A stretch of DNA of 64,000 nt from Rehmannia glutinosa (GCA_016081115.2 CM071931.1:27690317-27754316); one strand, 5' to 3'; counted from the stretch's first letter, positions 22,420 to 35,806 are shown. The notes: generated by a model from the sequence alone, not told the origin. Made by a program: numbers and translations.

Positions 22420-24925
22420 CTAGTAAGAAACACGTGTGTCGCACGTGATCAACATGACTTTACTAAAATAATTTTATTAGTTAATAATTTTATTGATTAA
22501 TATTAAAATATTAAAAAGTGAAATAAATATTAATTAAATTTAAATATTACACAATATTTAATATATATTTTGCTTTGCTTTAATTATAAATCGATATGAA
22601 TTGTTAAATAATCATTTTAAAGAACTCAATCCCACAAAAATTCTACAATTAATATAACAACGAAATTAGTTTTATATTAGCTTACAATCACATTCATCGG
22701 TCTTTTATTTCATTGTTATGGCTAGAAAAGTATTTTCTCTTACATGATTTTCGAATTCTTTTAGCATTGGATGCATTAATTTTACATAATCAGACAAATA
22801 ATTTAGCTAATAAATCATAAGCTAATGATTAGTAAATCACATGCAAGTTATCACATTAATAAAAAAATAATTAATTAAATATTATACCAAAATCCTTCAT
22901 AATATCACTATTTTTATTTGTTATTGTTATTCAATTAAAATAAAATAAAATAAAATAAAGGTTAGTCAAATTATTATACTTCATGTTCTAACTTTTTTTA
23001 TTCTATCTCAGTTCTTCGATTAAAGAAATGTAAAAAAATTACAATAAAATATATATGTAAAACAAATTCATATATTATTTTAATTCTAGTGACAAATTTA
23101 ATATTTTATCATTAACACTCAAACTTAAAGTTTGTAGTCCTCCTATTTTCAGTGTCTTAAAAATAATAAACATTAACCTAATAAAAAAATTAATCCATTA
23201 TTTTCATCGAGAGTCAGGTATTAAATAAAACTATGAAAAAGTGTTAAGTCGAAATCTGAGTTTTGAAACTCTATTCAATTGCACACAAAAAATCTTTATT
23301 TAATAAATAATAAAACCAAATACAGTTTTATGAAGCAAAAAATAAGTTAACAATTTTCATAATTCAATCTTCAATAATTAAATATAATACTAATTAACTT
23401 TTATGTTTGAATTTCCTTTTGCATTAACTTATATTTTTTAAAAGTTATACATTATAAACTAAAAACTAATATAGTTTTTAAAATTTCATAAAGTTTTAGA
23501 AAGATACGCTATACTATTAGAGTTTGTACTTGCAATTGAATTTGACTATTTTGGTTATATTAAAATTTACATAGTTTAAATTTTATGAGCCGTATAGTTA
23601 TGAAAATTGTAATTATTCTTAATATACTGAAACTAATCTATATCTGTTTGAAGAGACTGTAAATTTAAAATTGATCTCAATAATCTCGTTTACAAAATTA
23701 TATTATTTGTTGTAAAATATAATTATCAATCCTTTTTTAGTGCCTTTTATTGAGAAAATGGTATATAGTACTTTAATCTTTATTTAAAATTTTGATTGAA
23801 TTTTTGACCAAATAAGAAAATATAGTTGCCAAAAATTTAGATATCAAGTGTTAAACCCCCCCCCCCCAACTATTATCTTCCGTCTCCTTATGCTCGGAAT
23901 AATTCATATTACTTGGCACTAAACATGGTAACTTATTTTGGTTCTTGTTCGTTTTTTTTTTTCTTCATGTTAATCTTATTCTTTTTATTATATACTTTTG
24001 TTTTTACTGATATGGCTAATTAAAATAAAATATAAATGAAATTGCAATAAAAATAAAATATAAAACATTCTTATTTTCAATATTATTTCTTTAACAACCA
24101 TCAATAAATTAATTTTTAAATTGCATATTACTAATTGGGGAGAATTTTCGACCATAACGGAATTATATATTTTCTCTACTTTTATTAGCATCAAAACCAC
24201 CTAAAATATTTTTTTATTTTATTTTTCTTATCGTGTATATTGTAATTTGATCTTTTTATTATAAATTATAATAGACGTATTTAATCATTGAAAAATTTAA
24301 AATAATATAAGAAATATACAATTTTGCATCATACTAAAAGTTAAATAGTTAAAATTTTCTTCTATAACGACTTGTGTATATGTTTAGAACATATAGTTGA
24401 AGATTTTGAAACCTAGTTTAAATTTGAAATTGATTTTATAAGAAATTTAAAGTATTCTTAGTGTTATGATTAAAAAAATATATTTCCAGATTATGATTTT
24501 TTTTTTGGCTATAATGATCATCTCTCATATAATTAAACAAAAAAGATTAAATAAATAACAAAACTATAGAAAAACATAAATTCTTAATTTTTACATAGTG
24601 TTGAACTTTATAATGTTAAAATTTTCTCATGTGAAGTCCTTATATTATATGTTTATGACATATGGTTAGAAAGTTCTCGAAATTTAGTTTGATATGAAGC
24701 TAATATTATTTGAAAATTCAAAATATTTTAAGAGTTATAGCTGAAAGAATAAATATTTTTAAAATGTAGAATATAAAAGGTCACATTGTCTTATAATTGA
24801 ACAAATAGAAGATAAATAAATATCAAATTGCCTAGTTGTCCTAAAAGTTTACTATGTCTAAAGGATATTTTTGTCCAATAAAAAATTACAAGAAACATTC
24901 ACACTTTTAAGATAATATAGATATA
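22420..24925 (-). mobile_element. Non-autonomous Helitron, minus strand
   Basis: Read on the minus strand, the 3' end has a CACGTG-CGACA-CACGTG hairpin, then TTTCTTA, then CTAG followed by T, the Helitron terminus. The 5' end is probably the TCTATATTATCTTAAAAGTG stretch next to a GATA microsatellite at 24904-24963. The interior is very AT-rich with loosely repeated blocks of about 250 bp (for example 24340-24480 and 24600-24750) and no coding frame. Confidence 0.5.
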
Positions 24926-25279
24926 GATAGATAGATATAGATATAGATAGATAAATAGATAACGTATATATCTGACTTGTAATGCTGTAATACATAATGA
25001 AACACTTAAATTAAAAGAGAGAATTGGTACAGGTTGAGGTTGCCACTTGCCAATATATATGTAATTAGTTGCCCCTATTAAACTATTATCGTGACATTAT
25101 TAAATTGTTGTCAATTAATTCATAGCATTAGAAGAAACAAATTCTAGCCTCCTTTTCACCCAAATCCTTCTTTTGTTTCTCTTTCTTATCCTCCATTGTT
25201 AAAGGGTGATTTTTGGCCATTTTTAGCCTGAAATCACTGCATCTACATCTTTATATTTTTATTTTTTAAATAAGTGGTT

Positions 25280-25648
25280 TCTCTATATAAATCTGGATTA
25301 TTTGTCTTCTATTGTTTGTGATTACACTGTCAGGTGCGATGTTTGGTTTGTAGCCGTCTTGGTGCGGTGTTTTTTGTGTGAATGCAATTCAGAAGAGCAA
25401 ATTTTCGATCTAACAGAGATAAATCAGATTATGGTTTTCAGCATGTCGCAGAACTGGAATTATAGGTATTATAGGCATTATAGAATTTCAAAGTTGTATG
25501 CTTTAAGTCGAGTTTTGTTATTAATCTAGATGCTATGAAATTTTTCATAGTTTCATTTTTTATGGTTTTTAACATATTTGTTTCTGTCTTCTATCGATGT
25601 ATTGCTAGTTTGGATTAATTAATAAAATTATTTTTACTGTCCAAAAAA
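25280..25648 (+). mobile_element. Possible 5'-truncated LINE tail
   Basis: A short open frame (25302-25529) is followed by an untranslated stretch and ends TTAATTAATAAAATTATTTT then TACTGTCC and an A run at 25641-25648. This is how plant LINE 3' ends look. No catalytic domain is present and no target duplication was confirmed. Confidence 0.35.
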
Positions 25649-26761
25649 AAGGAGAAACTAATAACTATTCTCATGTAACATATGTCATTAGAGACAATTA
25701 TTTTATATTGCCACATAAATTTATGAATATTTATTGTGAATAATATTACTAATGCATCACAATTTATAAGACTCTTCCACAATCCCATTGAGTATCAGTA
25801 ATGTGGTTTCATTTGGATCTCCGTTTTTGTTTCTTTTTTCTCTTTTCATATTTTTACATCTAATTTTTGTTTTTGAACTAGTTGTTCGACTTTGTAAACA
25901 ACATCCCTTTTCATTTATTTAAATATTATATAGGATCTATTAATAAAAAATAAAACCCAGCATGTTTAATATATGAGGGTAATAAGTGAAAAAATGTAAT
26001 GAATCGCAATACATAAACTAAGTTCACGAAACACTTTAGTCCAAGTTCACAGGATTGTGAAGCCCATAACCTATGCACCAATCCTCACTAGATTATACCC
26101 TCCGAACTCAGTTATTCTTTAATAATTCATTCTCTATAATTCTATCAATGACTTGAACGAGAGGTAGTTAGAACTGAATCTTTAAATTATTTCTTGACGA
26201 AAAAAAGTCAATTTCATGTCTTTCATATAGATCCAAGGTGCATACACCCAATCTTGACCACATCACCATATCACTTATATATATATAGTTCCATTATACA
26301 TATGATTGCAGATGAAAATTAAAAATTAAAATAATAAATTTTATGATCGGTGCGCTTAAAATTCAAAAAATATTATCTTTTGATCGTCCAATTAATGCTG
26401 GTTGGGCATGTCCTTGGTGGAGTGGGAGGAACAACCATTTTTGGCAATAGCTTATTGGTGAATATCATATGTATGCATGTGCTTACGCCACTCTTTCCAT
26501 TATAAGGTTGAGTGATTGATTCAACTGTCTTGCTCCTCTTTATAGTCGAACTTTGAAATCTTGACTGTAGAATTAAATAAATAAACAATCATTATCTCAT
26601 CTTATCGTGCCCAATATTTTTTAATTCAAATCAAATCTACACCGTATCGCCTTCAGATCAAATAATCAATCGTGCAGTTGCTTTGGTCGGTGACTCGATG
26701 GCTCGATCGAACAGTTGTGTAAAAATCATTAAAATCTGTATGAAAAACTGGATACAATACA
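25649..26761. other. Intergenic, no recognised gene
   Basis: AT-rich DNA without a supported gene. A short minus-strand frame at 26373-26588 contains LLPKMVVPPTPPRTCPTSIN, which faintly recalls small secreted peptides but has no signal peptide. Confidence 0.4.
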
Positions 26762-26789
26762 TCTATATATATATATATATATATATAAT

Positions 26790-27960
26790 AGCAGAAGTCC
26801 GAAACTTTTATTTTCCCGCTCTTTTTGCTTATCTATATTAGGAAACAATTGTAAACATTATAAATGATAATAATTATAAATTCTTATATTAGGGAAATAT
26901 TATAAGAAAATTATTTTAATTATATAAATTGGGAAAATATTACAAGAAAAGATTCTAAATGGTATTCCTATTTTAGATGTATAAAAATTAGAAAAATTTT
27001 ATTTACTGGTATTCCTACTTTTGGTATATAATATCACAGAATTTGGTATATGGAATACCATTTATAATATATACTTTATATATAATATATAGATTTTAAA
27101 AATTATAAATAGTATTTCACTATAATTGATATTAGTACACGTCAGTTTTTCTTAAATATATATTACAATGATTACAATGATTTTTTTGATTCTATACATC
27201 GTATCTTCATCAAATATATTGTTTATTTATTTCAATGGTGTCGATGCAATTTTGTACAATATAATATTAATTAATCAAGTTTTAAATACTAATGACTATT
27301 CAAACTTTCCTAAATTATTTAATAATAGTTAAAATAGAATAATCTATATCCATATATAATAGCAGAAGTGCGAAACAAAAATTTCCTACTCTTTTTATTT
27401 CTTAATATTAGGAAACATTGTAAATGATATTCCTATATTATTATATATGTATATAAATTACGAAAATATTATAAGAAAATCATTGTAAGTATATAAATTA
27501 GGAAATATTATAAGAAAATATTGTAAATGGTATTCCTACTTTATATGTATATGAATTTGGAAAATATTATAAATGGTATTCCTATTTTGTATGTATTAAA
27601 ATTAGGAAAATTTTATAGGTTTTCCTACTTTATTCCAAAAGCGAGTCTATACTATCAATTCTATCTATATATATTATTCATATTTTAAAAATTATATAGT
27701 CTTTGACTATAATTAATTAATTAATTTATATTATAAATAGCATTATTATTATTATTACTATGATTCTATACATCAGTTTTGTTCATATATATTACTATGA
27801 TTACTTTGATTCTATATATCATATCTTTATCAAATATATTATTATTTGTTTCAATGGCGGACATTACCTTTTTGTACACTATAATATTAATTAATCAAAT
27901 TTAAATACTAATTAATTATTTAAACTTTCCTAAATTGTTTAATAATATAGACAAATTATG
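26790..27960 (+). repeat. Repeated 5'-end units of the Helitron (with a third at 30960-31400)
   Basis: ATAATAGCAGAAGT(C/G)CGAAAC begins a unit at 26790 and again about 564 bp later at 27356. A third diverged unit begins GAGTCCGAAAC at about 30975. Each contains several AATGGTATTCCTAC motifs, TATCAATTCTATCT and TTTAAATACTAAT, and ends near AATAATAGTTAAAATAG. The units are partial and diverged. Confidence 0.6.
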
Positions 27961-29120
27961 TTCGACGGAATATATATAAGAATATTTTATGTAACTTTCC
28001 TAAATTGTATAAAATTATCTGAAATGTGTGTTGGAACAAGTACTATAAATACAACATCCGATGTGTCTCTATGTTCAATTACAACTGATTTCTTGACTGA
28101 AAAAATTATGTTTATGACTATCGCACAGCTTCTTGAAAATAATGAAGTAAGTGTTAATATATACTAAATAAATAATTTAAGTTATAAGTTTTTTATTTAT
28201 TAATTTATTAATGCACCAAATAAATTTTTATTTACCATGATGGTTGTTTCTGGACATATTGCACAATAGCACAAGGGCGGAGCCAGGACGGTTTAGTAGG
28301 GTGGGCCGATACACGAAAATGGGATGGGCCGGATAGAAAATCCAAGAAAAACAATACAAATTATAATTAAATTTGTTTAAGAAAACAAATTCTCACTAAA
28401 AACTTTTTTTTTTTTTTTTTTAAAAAGGGTGGGCCAGGGTCCAGTTGGCCCACACTTGTCTCCGCCTCCGCAAGCGTGTTGAGACTGAGAGGAATTGTTG
28501 GTACAACTCATGCTCTCGATGCTATAGAAAGTTATATAATGATGGTGAAAAACTTAAGTGTTCAAAGTGTGGTGTACGAGATGGAAGTGGGAGCTATATG
28601 TATTTTACCTACATTATTCAATATCCTTATTTGGTGTATACTTAAAAATATTACATAAATAATGCACCAGGAGAACAAATACTCACGTGAGCAATTTCAT
28701 TGATATTTTTAATTTCTTTATGTTATTAAAAAATGAATTAACTATTTAAATCTTTTAGGTACAAACTTGATTTGCGTGTAATGGATTATACTGGAAATGC
28801 TCTTTTTCTTTGTTAGGATAAGGATAGTGTTGATTTGATTGGCAAGAAAGCATCTGAGACCAAAGCAACTATTGTGAGTTTTGTTAATAGTTAACAAATT
28901 TTAATTATAAAATTTGACTTAATTATTTTATAATTTGTATCTTAAAATTAAATTAAAAATTTCTTATCAATCAAATCTTATGAAGGACATTGATCCTCAA
29001 TATGTTCCAAATGAGAACAAGGGTTTGGTAGACAAGAAGGTCATGTTCAAAGTGCAAAGTAAAATAGATTCAATTAACAATTTCAAAATACTTTTATAGT
29101 CTTAAAGTTGACTATGGTTC
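27958..29120 (+). pseudogene. Helitron-encoded RPA70-like single-strand DNA-binding protein remnant
   Basis: The exon-like stretch 27958-28167 ends SITTDFLTEKIMFMTIAQLL. After a MITE, 28478-28640 carries the zinc-ribbon CSRCYRKLYNDGEKLKCSKC of the RPA C-terminal OB fold. About 28755-28890 carries YKLDLRVMDYTGNALF and, after a TAG in place of a likely Trp codon, DKDSVDLIGKKASETKATI. About 28985-29090 carries ENKGLVDKKVMFKVQ. This protein type accompanies plant Helitrons and would bind single-stranded DNA in rolling-circle transposition. It is broken by stops and an insertion. Confidence 0.75.
28268..28473. mobile_element. MITE with GGGCGGAGCC-type ends inside the RPA remnant
   Basis: GC-rich ends GGGCGGAGCCAGGACGG (left) and TCTCCGCCTCCGC (right) are roughly inverted, and GGGTGGGCC occurs near both ends. 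A T run separates the halves. The ends belong to a widespread plant MITE type with GGCGGAGCCA termini, from general knowledge. No clean target duplication. Confidence 0.55.
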
Positions 29121-32100
29121 AGAGTTCACGTCAAGATTTCAAGCAACATTTATTGACACCCAGACATGAACAGTTTATTAATTTGCGCTTGACTATAATG
29201 AGCAGGAAATTTATATTCAAATAGGTTGATTTTATTTTATTTTTATTATTTTGTCACAGGACTCGGAACCTAACTCTAGAGCCATTCATTCTGAATCCAA
29301 TTGGTGATAATGTATTAATTTTATGTTGTTGATTGGATCTGTAATGCATTTCATTTCTTTCATTTGAAATTTGCATAGATAAGCAAATTAATGACATAGT
29401 ACTTTAACATGATCATATTGATGTTTTTGAACTACTTCTTTACTTTATTTATGTTTGAATATTTTTTATGTACTTTTTTATGGATAGTTTCTATGAATAA
29501 TATATTATTATTAATGAAATATTTGTTTTTATGTCATGTTTCAGAATAAATATCTGGATATTTATTTTGTATTGGTTCAATTGAAATTAGGTATAATTAT
29601 GTTAAATCAATATTTTGTTATTACATTTGCTTTTTTAATACATTTTTATTATATACAACTATAAAAGATATTATAATTTTTAAATAAAAAGTCTTATAAC
29701 TTTTGGATAATAAAAATGTCTTATATATTTTGAATAAACAAGTCATATTTAATACCAAAATGACATCAACATGTATCAAAAGAGTTCACTCAAATGGTGA
29801 AGCTCAAAAATCCATATTACAAGTCAAACTGTTAAATTACATTATATTCTTTTTCGCTTTTTGAAATTCAACTTCGAACAATATCGCCGGCCAACATAAA
29901 TATTGTAGGTATTAGCTTTGTTGGTAAATTTACCTATGATGATTTTAACTACTCTTTAAAATAATTTTAATACTTACATATAGATGTCAAGTCATTTTAA
30001 AATTATTTTAATCCCCAAACTATATTGTCCAAAATTTGTCTCATTGTTTGTCAAGTCATTAGCTCAACTATTAGTGGCGTCAAAATATTATTTAGAAAGA
30101 AATGTCGTGCTATTAAATGATTTCTTGGTGATTAAAAATAAATATTTTATTAAAAATAAAAAATATACGAATTATATTATAAAAATTAAAATTGAAAAAT
30201 AAAAATATAAAATATAAAAAAAATTATGCAAGAAAAATAATTTGTCTATTCACTTGGTACTATTTTTATTATTATTGTTAATAAATAACCAATCATTTAT
30301 CACTCTATAATTTATTGGTACAAGTTCTATTTGTATATACCATCACACCTCTTAAGAAAAAAATAAAGGAAAAACAAAATGAAATAAAAAAAAAAATCCC
30401 ACTCATTTTACTTCTTATATTCGGAAATATTTTATTGTACAATCCTAACCATTGATCTTGCTTTGTCCAAAGATTTTGTATATATATTAGTAAAATATTG
30501 TAAATTGTATTACTATTTATAATTTTACCAAAAGTTACCAAATATTAGGATTTTGCAATAATTATTTAATATTATAAATGGTATTCCTACTTATCATTAT
30601 AGCAAAAGTACCAAATGTTAGGATTTTGCAACAATTATTTAGGAAGAAAAATATATTACGATCTTCCAATAGTTATTGTAAATCAGCTGCTCTAAAATTC
30701 AAAAATTTACCAAAAGATATGTTACTTATAATAATACATATGCACCATTATCAATATTCCTATGATTATGTACGATCAATTCTATATATACATTACTTAT
30801 ATCTTAAAAACAATATATAGACTTTGTTTTTTTATGTTTCAATTGGACGTTGACTTTTTCTGTATTCCTATGTTATATGTATATAAAATACGAAAATATT
30901 ATAAATAGTATTAAACTAAGAAAATATTTTAAATCATATTGCTATATTATTTTATATATATGTATAAAAATTAAGAGTCCGAAACAAAAATTTCCTGCTC
31001 TTTTTACTTCTTATATTCGGTAATATTTTAAATTAGGAAAATATTGTAAATGGTATTCCTACATTATATGTATTAAAATTAGGATTTTTTTTATAAATGG
31101 TATTCCTACTTTATACCAAAAGTGAGTTTGTACTATCAATTCTATCTGTATAAATGATTTTTTTTTGTTTCGATAGTGGACGTTGCTTTTTTATATACTA
31201 TAATATTAATCAAGTTTTAAATACTAATTGACTATTCAAATTTTCCTTATTGATCAATAATAGTTGAAATAGACGAATTACGTTCGAAGGAATATTTGTA
31301 GGAATATTTTATGTAATTTTTACCATTGATTTTTTATGTTTCAATTGGACGTTGACATTTTTTGTATTCAATTAATCAAGTTTTAAAGTACTAATTGCTT
31401 TTTCTCTTAACTGCTCAAATTATAATTATTTTTTAATCTATAAAACTTTGCATCGTGTTTTATAATCTCTTTTCATTGATTAGTGATTCACATTGTTGAT
31501 CAAAATGAGATAACATACATAGAGAGTAATGGCACGATTTCTATTCTCTATTTCAGTAGTATCATATTTATATTAATAATTTTTTGTGTGTTTATTGTTG
31601 TCTAATGTAAGTTATTTATAAAAAATATAAATATCGTATAAAATTGTCTCTTTCCTATGTCTCACAAAATTATTACCGCAAAAAACACTATTATTTGTAA
31701 ACTACATCAAAATTTCAAATGGTTTAGGGTTTTTAAAGTTTTTTTCTCTATTTAAAGTATACATGAGGCAATGCTTTTGGAATTTATCCTTAATACAAAA
31801 TAATGAGAATTTCTAGGTAAATGATGAGTTGTTCGACATAAAGATATTGAGCATTAAATATCAAATAACTGGACAATTATTTAAGCACCACTTAATCATT
31901 CTTAATCATATCATAGGGTTCAGATTTCACTATAAAATAAAGCCAAATTAAGATAAGATTAGTCATATTTTAGTGTTTCTTAATAAAAATATTTATGGCA
32001 TTACATTAGATTCAAAATTAGTAGATGAGTTTTTCAACTTAGTACTCACATTTCAATGGAATAGAATAGGAAATGGAGTAGTGTTAGGAACATGAAATCT

Positions 32101-32559
32101 AGACTTAACTTTACCATGCCACAATTATTTTTTTCTTAAGAAATTCTTGGAATATAATATTCTATTTTTCTAATTTTTATTTAAAATTGCAAATTTAAAT
32201 GATGTTATTTATAGTTAAATTAAATATATTTTTCAATTATATTTAACTTTTAATTTTTAAAAGGTGAAATTATATGTATAAATGGATTGAATCTCAATTT
32301 TTTTTCATTTAAAGGATTAAATTTAAAATTTAGAAGAAAAATAACGATTGAATCTCCTAAGATTATTAGTTATGTTTATAATATGTGTTTAAGAAGAAAA
32401 AAAAATATTTTAGGAATTATTTTCTCAAACAACCATATGTTATGACAAAAAGTTTTATCTAGCAAAAACTTTACAAAATTATTTCAAGTCGTCCTTTCAT
32501 TCATCTGGATCATAATAAATTGTTTATATGCATTTTACCTCATTTTACAAGATTGAAAA
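29121..32559. other. Helitron interior without a supported gene
   Basis: About 3.4 kb of AT-rich DNA between the RPA and helicase remnants. It holds the third 5'-unit copy and several AATGGTATTCCTAC motifs (30440-31110). Short open frames at 29984-30202, 30305-30541 and 30578-30820 have no recognisable motif. Confidence 0.4.
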
Positions 32560-33160
32560 AGAAAAGTCGAGTTGTCCTTGCACCAACACTTGGTGTGGTC
32601 GATTCTATAAATGATATATGACTTCATTGAACGACGGAGAATGTAAGATATATTTGAGTTCTGACAGCGCGTGCAAATCATATTCAAATGTTAACCTATT
32701 GCAGGATGTGCACGCACCGGAGTGCCGAACATGAGTTAAAGTTGAAGTTGGTAATCCAGTGATGTTGTTAAAGAATATAGACCATTCACTTGGTTTGTGC
32801 AATGGTATTATGTTGGTTGTTACAAAGCTCGGTGATCACGTTTTGGAGGCAAAGATTATTACAAGAAATAGTGAAGGTCAAAAGGCATTAATTCCTCAAA
32901 TGACAGTGACTCTACCCGATCCGAGTTTGCCTTTCAAGTTCCAACGAAGACAATTTCCTTTGATTGTTTCATATGCAATGATTATCAACAAAAGTCTAGG
33001 ACAATCTCTCTGTAATGTTGGACTTCTTTTGAAAAAACCAGTATTTAGTCATGGTCAATTGTACGTTGCTATATCCATTGTGACTAATAGTACAGGTTTA
33101 AAAATCTTAATTTGTGATGATGAGAATAAATGTAACAATAAATTACAAATGTGTATATAA
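32560..33160 (+). pseudogene. Helitron helicase C-terminus remnant (Pif1 type)
   Basis: The open stretch 32759-33160 carries LLKNIDHSLGLCNG, FKFQRRQFPLIVSYAMIINK and SHGQLYVAISIVT, matching the conserved end of Pif1-family helicases of plant Helitrons (the last is motif VI-like, normally ALSRVT). The region 32560-32758 still shows VVLAPTLGVVDSIN and, after frameshifts, SDSACKSYS and LQDVHAPE. The catalytic arginine of ALSRVT is replaced (AISIVT), so activity is lost. The N-terminal Rep and most of the helicase are absent. Confidence 0.85.
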
Positions 33161-33669
33161 GTTTTTCGTAATATGTAAATTGCATTTCTTCATTGACATT
33201 ATTTATGGAGATTTGATACATTTTTTAAAACAATGCATGTGAAGAATTTTGTTTAATAATAATGTCAAGTAATAATTTATTCATCAATACAAATTCAATA
33301 TGAAAATATATGTCTCACATGTGTATATATACACATATATATGAATTTTTTTATAGAGAGGTAGAGTGTGTGAGAAAGAGAGTGACCGATATAATACCAA
33401 TAGAAATATACATATATTTTAAAAGATAAATATAAATAAGCTAAATTTGACATTTAAGACTATAGTTAAAAATATAAGTTGGATATAAAAATATTCATTT
33501 TTATTTACTTTATATGAATATTATTAAAATAAAGTAATAAATACCAACTCATTGTTAGTTTCATTATAAATTAATAATATTAAAATTATAATATACGTGC
33601 AATGCACGGGTGGAATTACTAGTTTCTAACAATATTAAAAAATTTAAAAGGAAAGGATAATTCTTAAAA

Positions 33670-34070
33670 AAATACTTCAGGGAATGCTAACCAAACATAC
33701 ATTCCGCTTCCCGATGCATTTCACTACTAATACACATATTTCCCAATACATCACATCAAACATCTCTTCCCCCAACATCCCCCAGTCACATTCTCTTCCC
33801 AATTTCACATCTCTTCCCCCAACATCCCCCAGTCACATTCTCTTCCCAATTTCTTCCCCCAATCATCAACCAAACATATTGAAGTAAACTTCCCAATTTC
33901 TTCCTCCAGTCATCAACCAAACATTACATTACACTTCCCTATGCATTTCTCTACTAATATACACATTTTCCAATACATCACATCAAACTTCACTTCTCCC
34001 AATCACCTTCAAAAATTTCCCCCAATCACCCCCAATCACTAAACAAACATACGTAATTTTCGAAAAGCTC
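33670..34070. repeat. C-rich repeat block with 48-bp tandem duplication
   Basis: A unit starting CATCTCTTCCCCCAACATCC is present twice in direct succession (about 33762 and 33809), and weaker versions (TTCCCAATTTCTTC, ATCAACCAAACAT) continue to 34050. The strand bias for C and T is strong. It could be a MITE body enlarged by slippage. Confidence 0.55.
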
Positions 34071-34249
34071 TCGTAACATAATTATATATGATTTAACCTA
34101 TATGAAAGAATTAAATAATCATAATATAATTTTTTTGTTTCGAGATGAGACATTATTGCAATAATTTATGAGCTAGTCTCATGTCGAACGGTTTGGCGAA
34201 TTCAATACATTAGATTGAGCCCCATCAATCAATCAATCTGGATTCTGAC

Positions 34250-34520
34250 CCTACTATAAAAATAATAAAATTACACCAATTTTCGCTCCTACTCTCTCGC
34301 TCTTGCTCCATGGAGTTCAACTACAGCATCGCCCCAAGTTCAAAATATGTGCCAATGAAAGCTATTGCCTCTCCTCTTCTCCACTTTCTCTGGCCTCCTC
34401 ATCTTTTCTATCCTCGCCTTCTTCTTTTTCTTGTCTCACATGTCTTCTCATGGGTTTGCAGGAGAAGCAAGTAAGGACATTGAGAATAGAGTGGAGTTTT
34501 TCAAAGGGATGATGATGTAT
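34250..34520 (+). other. Possible start of a host gene cut by the retrotransposon
   Basis: A TATA-like CTATAAAAAT at 34254-34263 precedes ATGGAGTTCAACTAC (34309). That frame runs 57 codons. A neighbouring frame reads LFSTFSGLLIFSILAFFF, a good single membrane anchor, followed by SHGFAGEASKDIENRVEFF. One frame shift would join the two into an N-terminus of a type II membrane protein. The old Sirevirus starts 70 bp later. No family recognised. Confidence 0.3.
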
Positions 34521-34587
34521 TGATAGATTTACAGTGTTATTCATATTTTTATCTTATTTCTATCAAGTGTTCTTAATATTTCATTGT

Positions 34588-35792
34588 TTGGAATCGATGT
34601 CAAAGGGGTTTGCTGCAGACAAGACTTGAAGAAAGCTGATAGAGATCCGTTGTCCACACCAGTCAAGTCTTTGCTGAAATATGCCTATGTCAGTGATAAT
34701 AAAAAGTCTTTTTGATGAAAGAATGCAAAAAATAAGGAACTAATAGGATGTACCTGAAAACCTGCAGGGACCAATTGAAGGCTGCAGAACATTAAAGACA
34801 TGGTACGATCCCAATTAATGCTGCAAGGACAAGACATGCCAACAACCTACGAGTGGGATTTGAATTATATGTGTATCTCTTCAACGAACATATTTTTAAA
34901 TCCTCACTATAAAAGACTGAGGAAGCAAATGAGAAAAGGTTACCATTCTTACAAGCAATTAAGCAAGCAAACCTACAAATATTCTCTCAAGCTTTCTAAG
35001 ATATTCCTCAAGCCTAAAATCGAAGGAACACGATCCAACACATTCAGTGAAGGAAAGAATACTTCATCAAGTTGAAGGGGAAACAAGTTTAAAGAACTTA
35101 AGGGGTCTACTCTCCAAGGTTGAAGGAACTATATTAAGGTTCAAGGTCGAACCAGAAGATTTGAGCTCGTTGGAAGGCTGTGTGATCAATTCCAAGGGTT
35201 TAAAGGGAGCTAAAGTAGCAAGACAACTATCTTGTGAAGAAGCTGAGTCCCAGGAGCATCCAACTGTGTGATCAAGGCTGACTCGGACTGAGAACAACTC
35301 TATAACCAGATCTGTTACTTAGTGGATTCCTCCAAGAGTTGGAGAAGAGTGGATTAGAGAAATTACTCCATCCTCGAACCATTATAAAATTTGCTTGTGT
35401 CATTTTACTTACAACATTTTATTTTCCTGCTTACTTTTATATCTGATGTTTAAGTTTATATTGCTAACCCAACTGATAATAACATTGCTAAATATCAAGT
35501 GTTAAAAACAAGTTTAAAACATCAAGGGTGATAAGTCTTCAGCCGAACAAAACCAAATCATCTATTAATCTAAGTGTTAGTTGATCACAACTAAGTTATA
35601 CTATCAACAGCTCAGTTGAGTCTGTTGAGTGGGTAACTTTGCTGAAGTAAGACAACCTAGTTGTCCCTCAAGGACTTAGCTGATTTGAGTAAACTCTGAA
35701 ATTATTTAAAAGGACTAAATTCGAAAAAGTTGGTAAGGTTTATTCAACCCTCCTCCCTTCTAAACCTTACATCACATCCCTTGGGACCTACA
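34588..35792 (+). repeat. 5' LTR of the old Sirevirus, missing its first ~265 bp
   Basis: It aligns from TTGGAATCGATGTC with the 3' LTR from 57517 to its end at GGGACCTACA. The TGTTAGGAAATT start seen at 57250 is absent here. Confidence 0.8.
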
Positions 35793-35794
35793 AG

Positions 35795-35806
35795 TGGTAT
35801 CAGAGC
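35795..35806 (+). other. Primer binding site of the old Sirevirus
   Basis: TGGTATCAGAGC, complementary to the 3' end of initiator Met-tRNA, lies two bases after the LTR end. Confidence 0.85.

Larger units (their letters stand above)
26762..33622 (+). mobile_element. Large decayed Helitron with RPA-like and helicase remnants
   Basis: The 5' end TCTATATATATA follows a host A (26761). The 3' end has the hairpin CGTGC-AAT-GCACG, then GGGTGGAATTA and CTAG at 33619-33622, followed by T, so insertion is between A and T as expected. Inside are an RPA70-like remnant (27958-29120) and the C-terminus of a Pif1-type Helitron helicase (32560-33160). The Rep domain was not found, so the element is internally deleted. 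Extra copies of its 5' part occur at about 27346 and 30960. Confidence 0.6.

Noticed and set aside
26373..26588. Minus-strand 71-codon frame with LLPKMVVPPTPPRTCPTSIN, faintly like IDA/CLE-type peptides
   Set aside because: No signal peptide, the conserved peptide residues do not line up, and no paralogue is visible.
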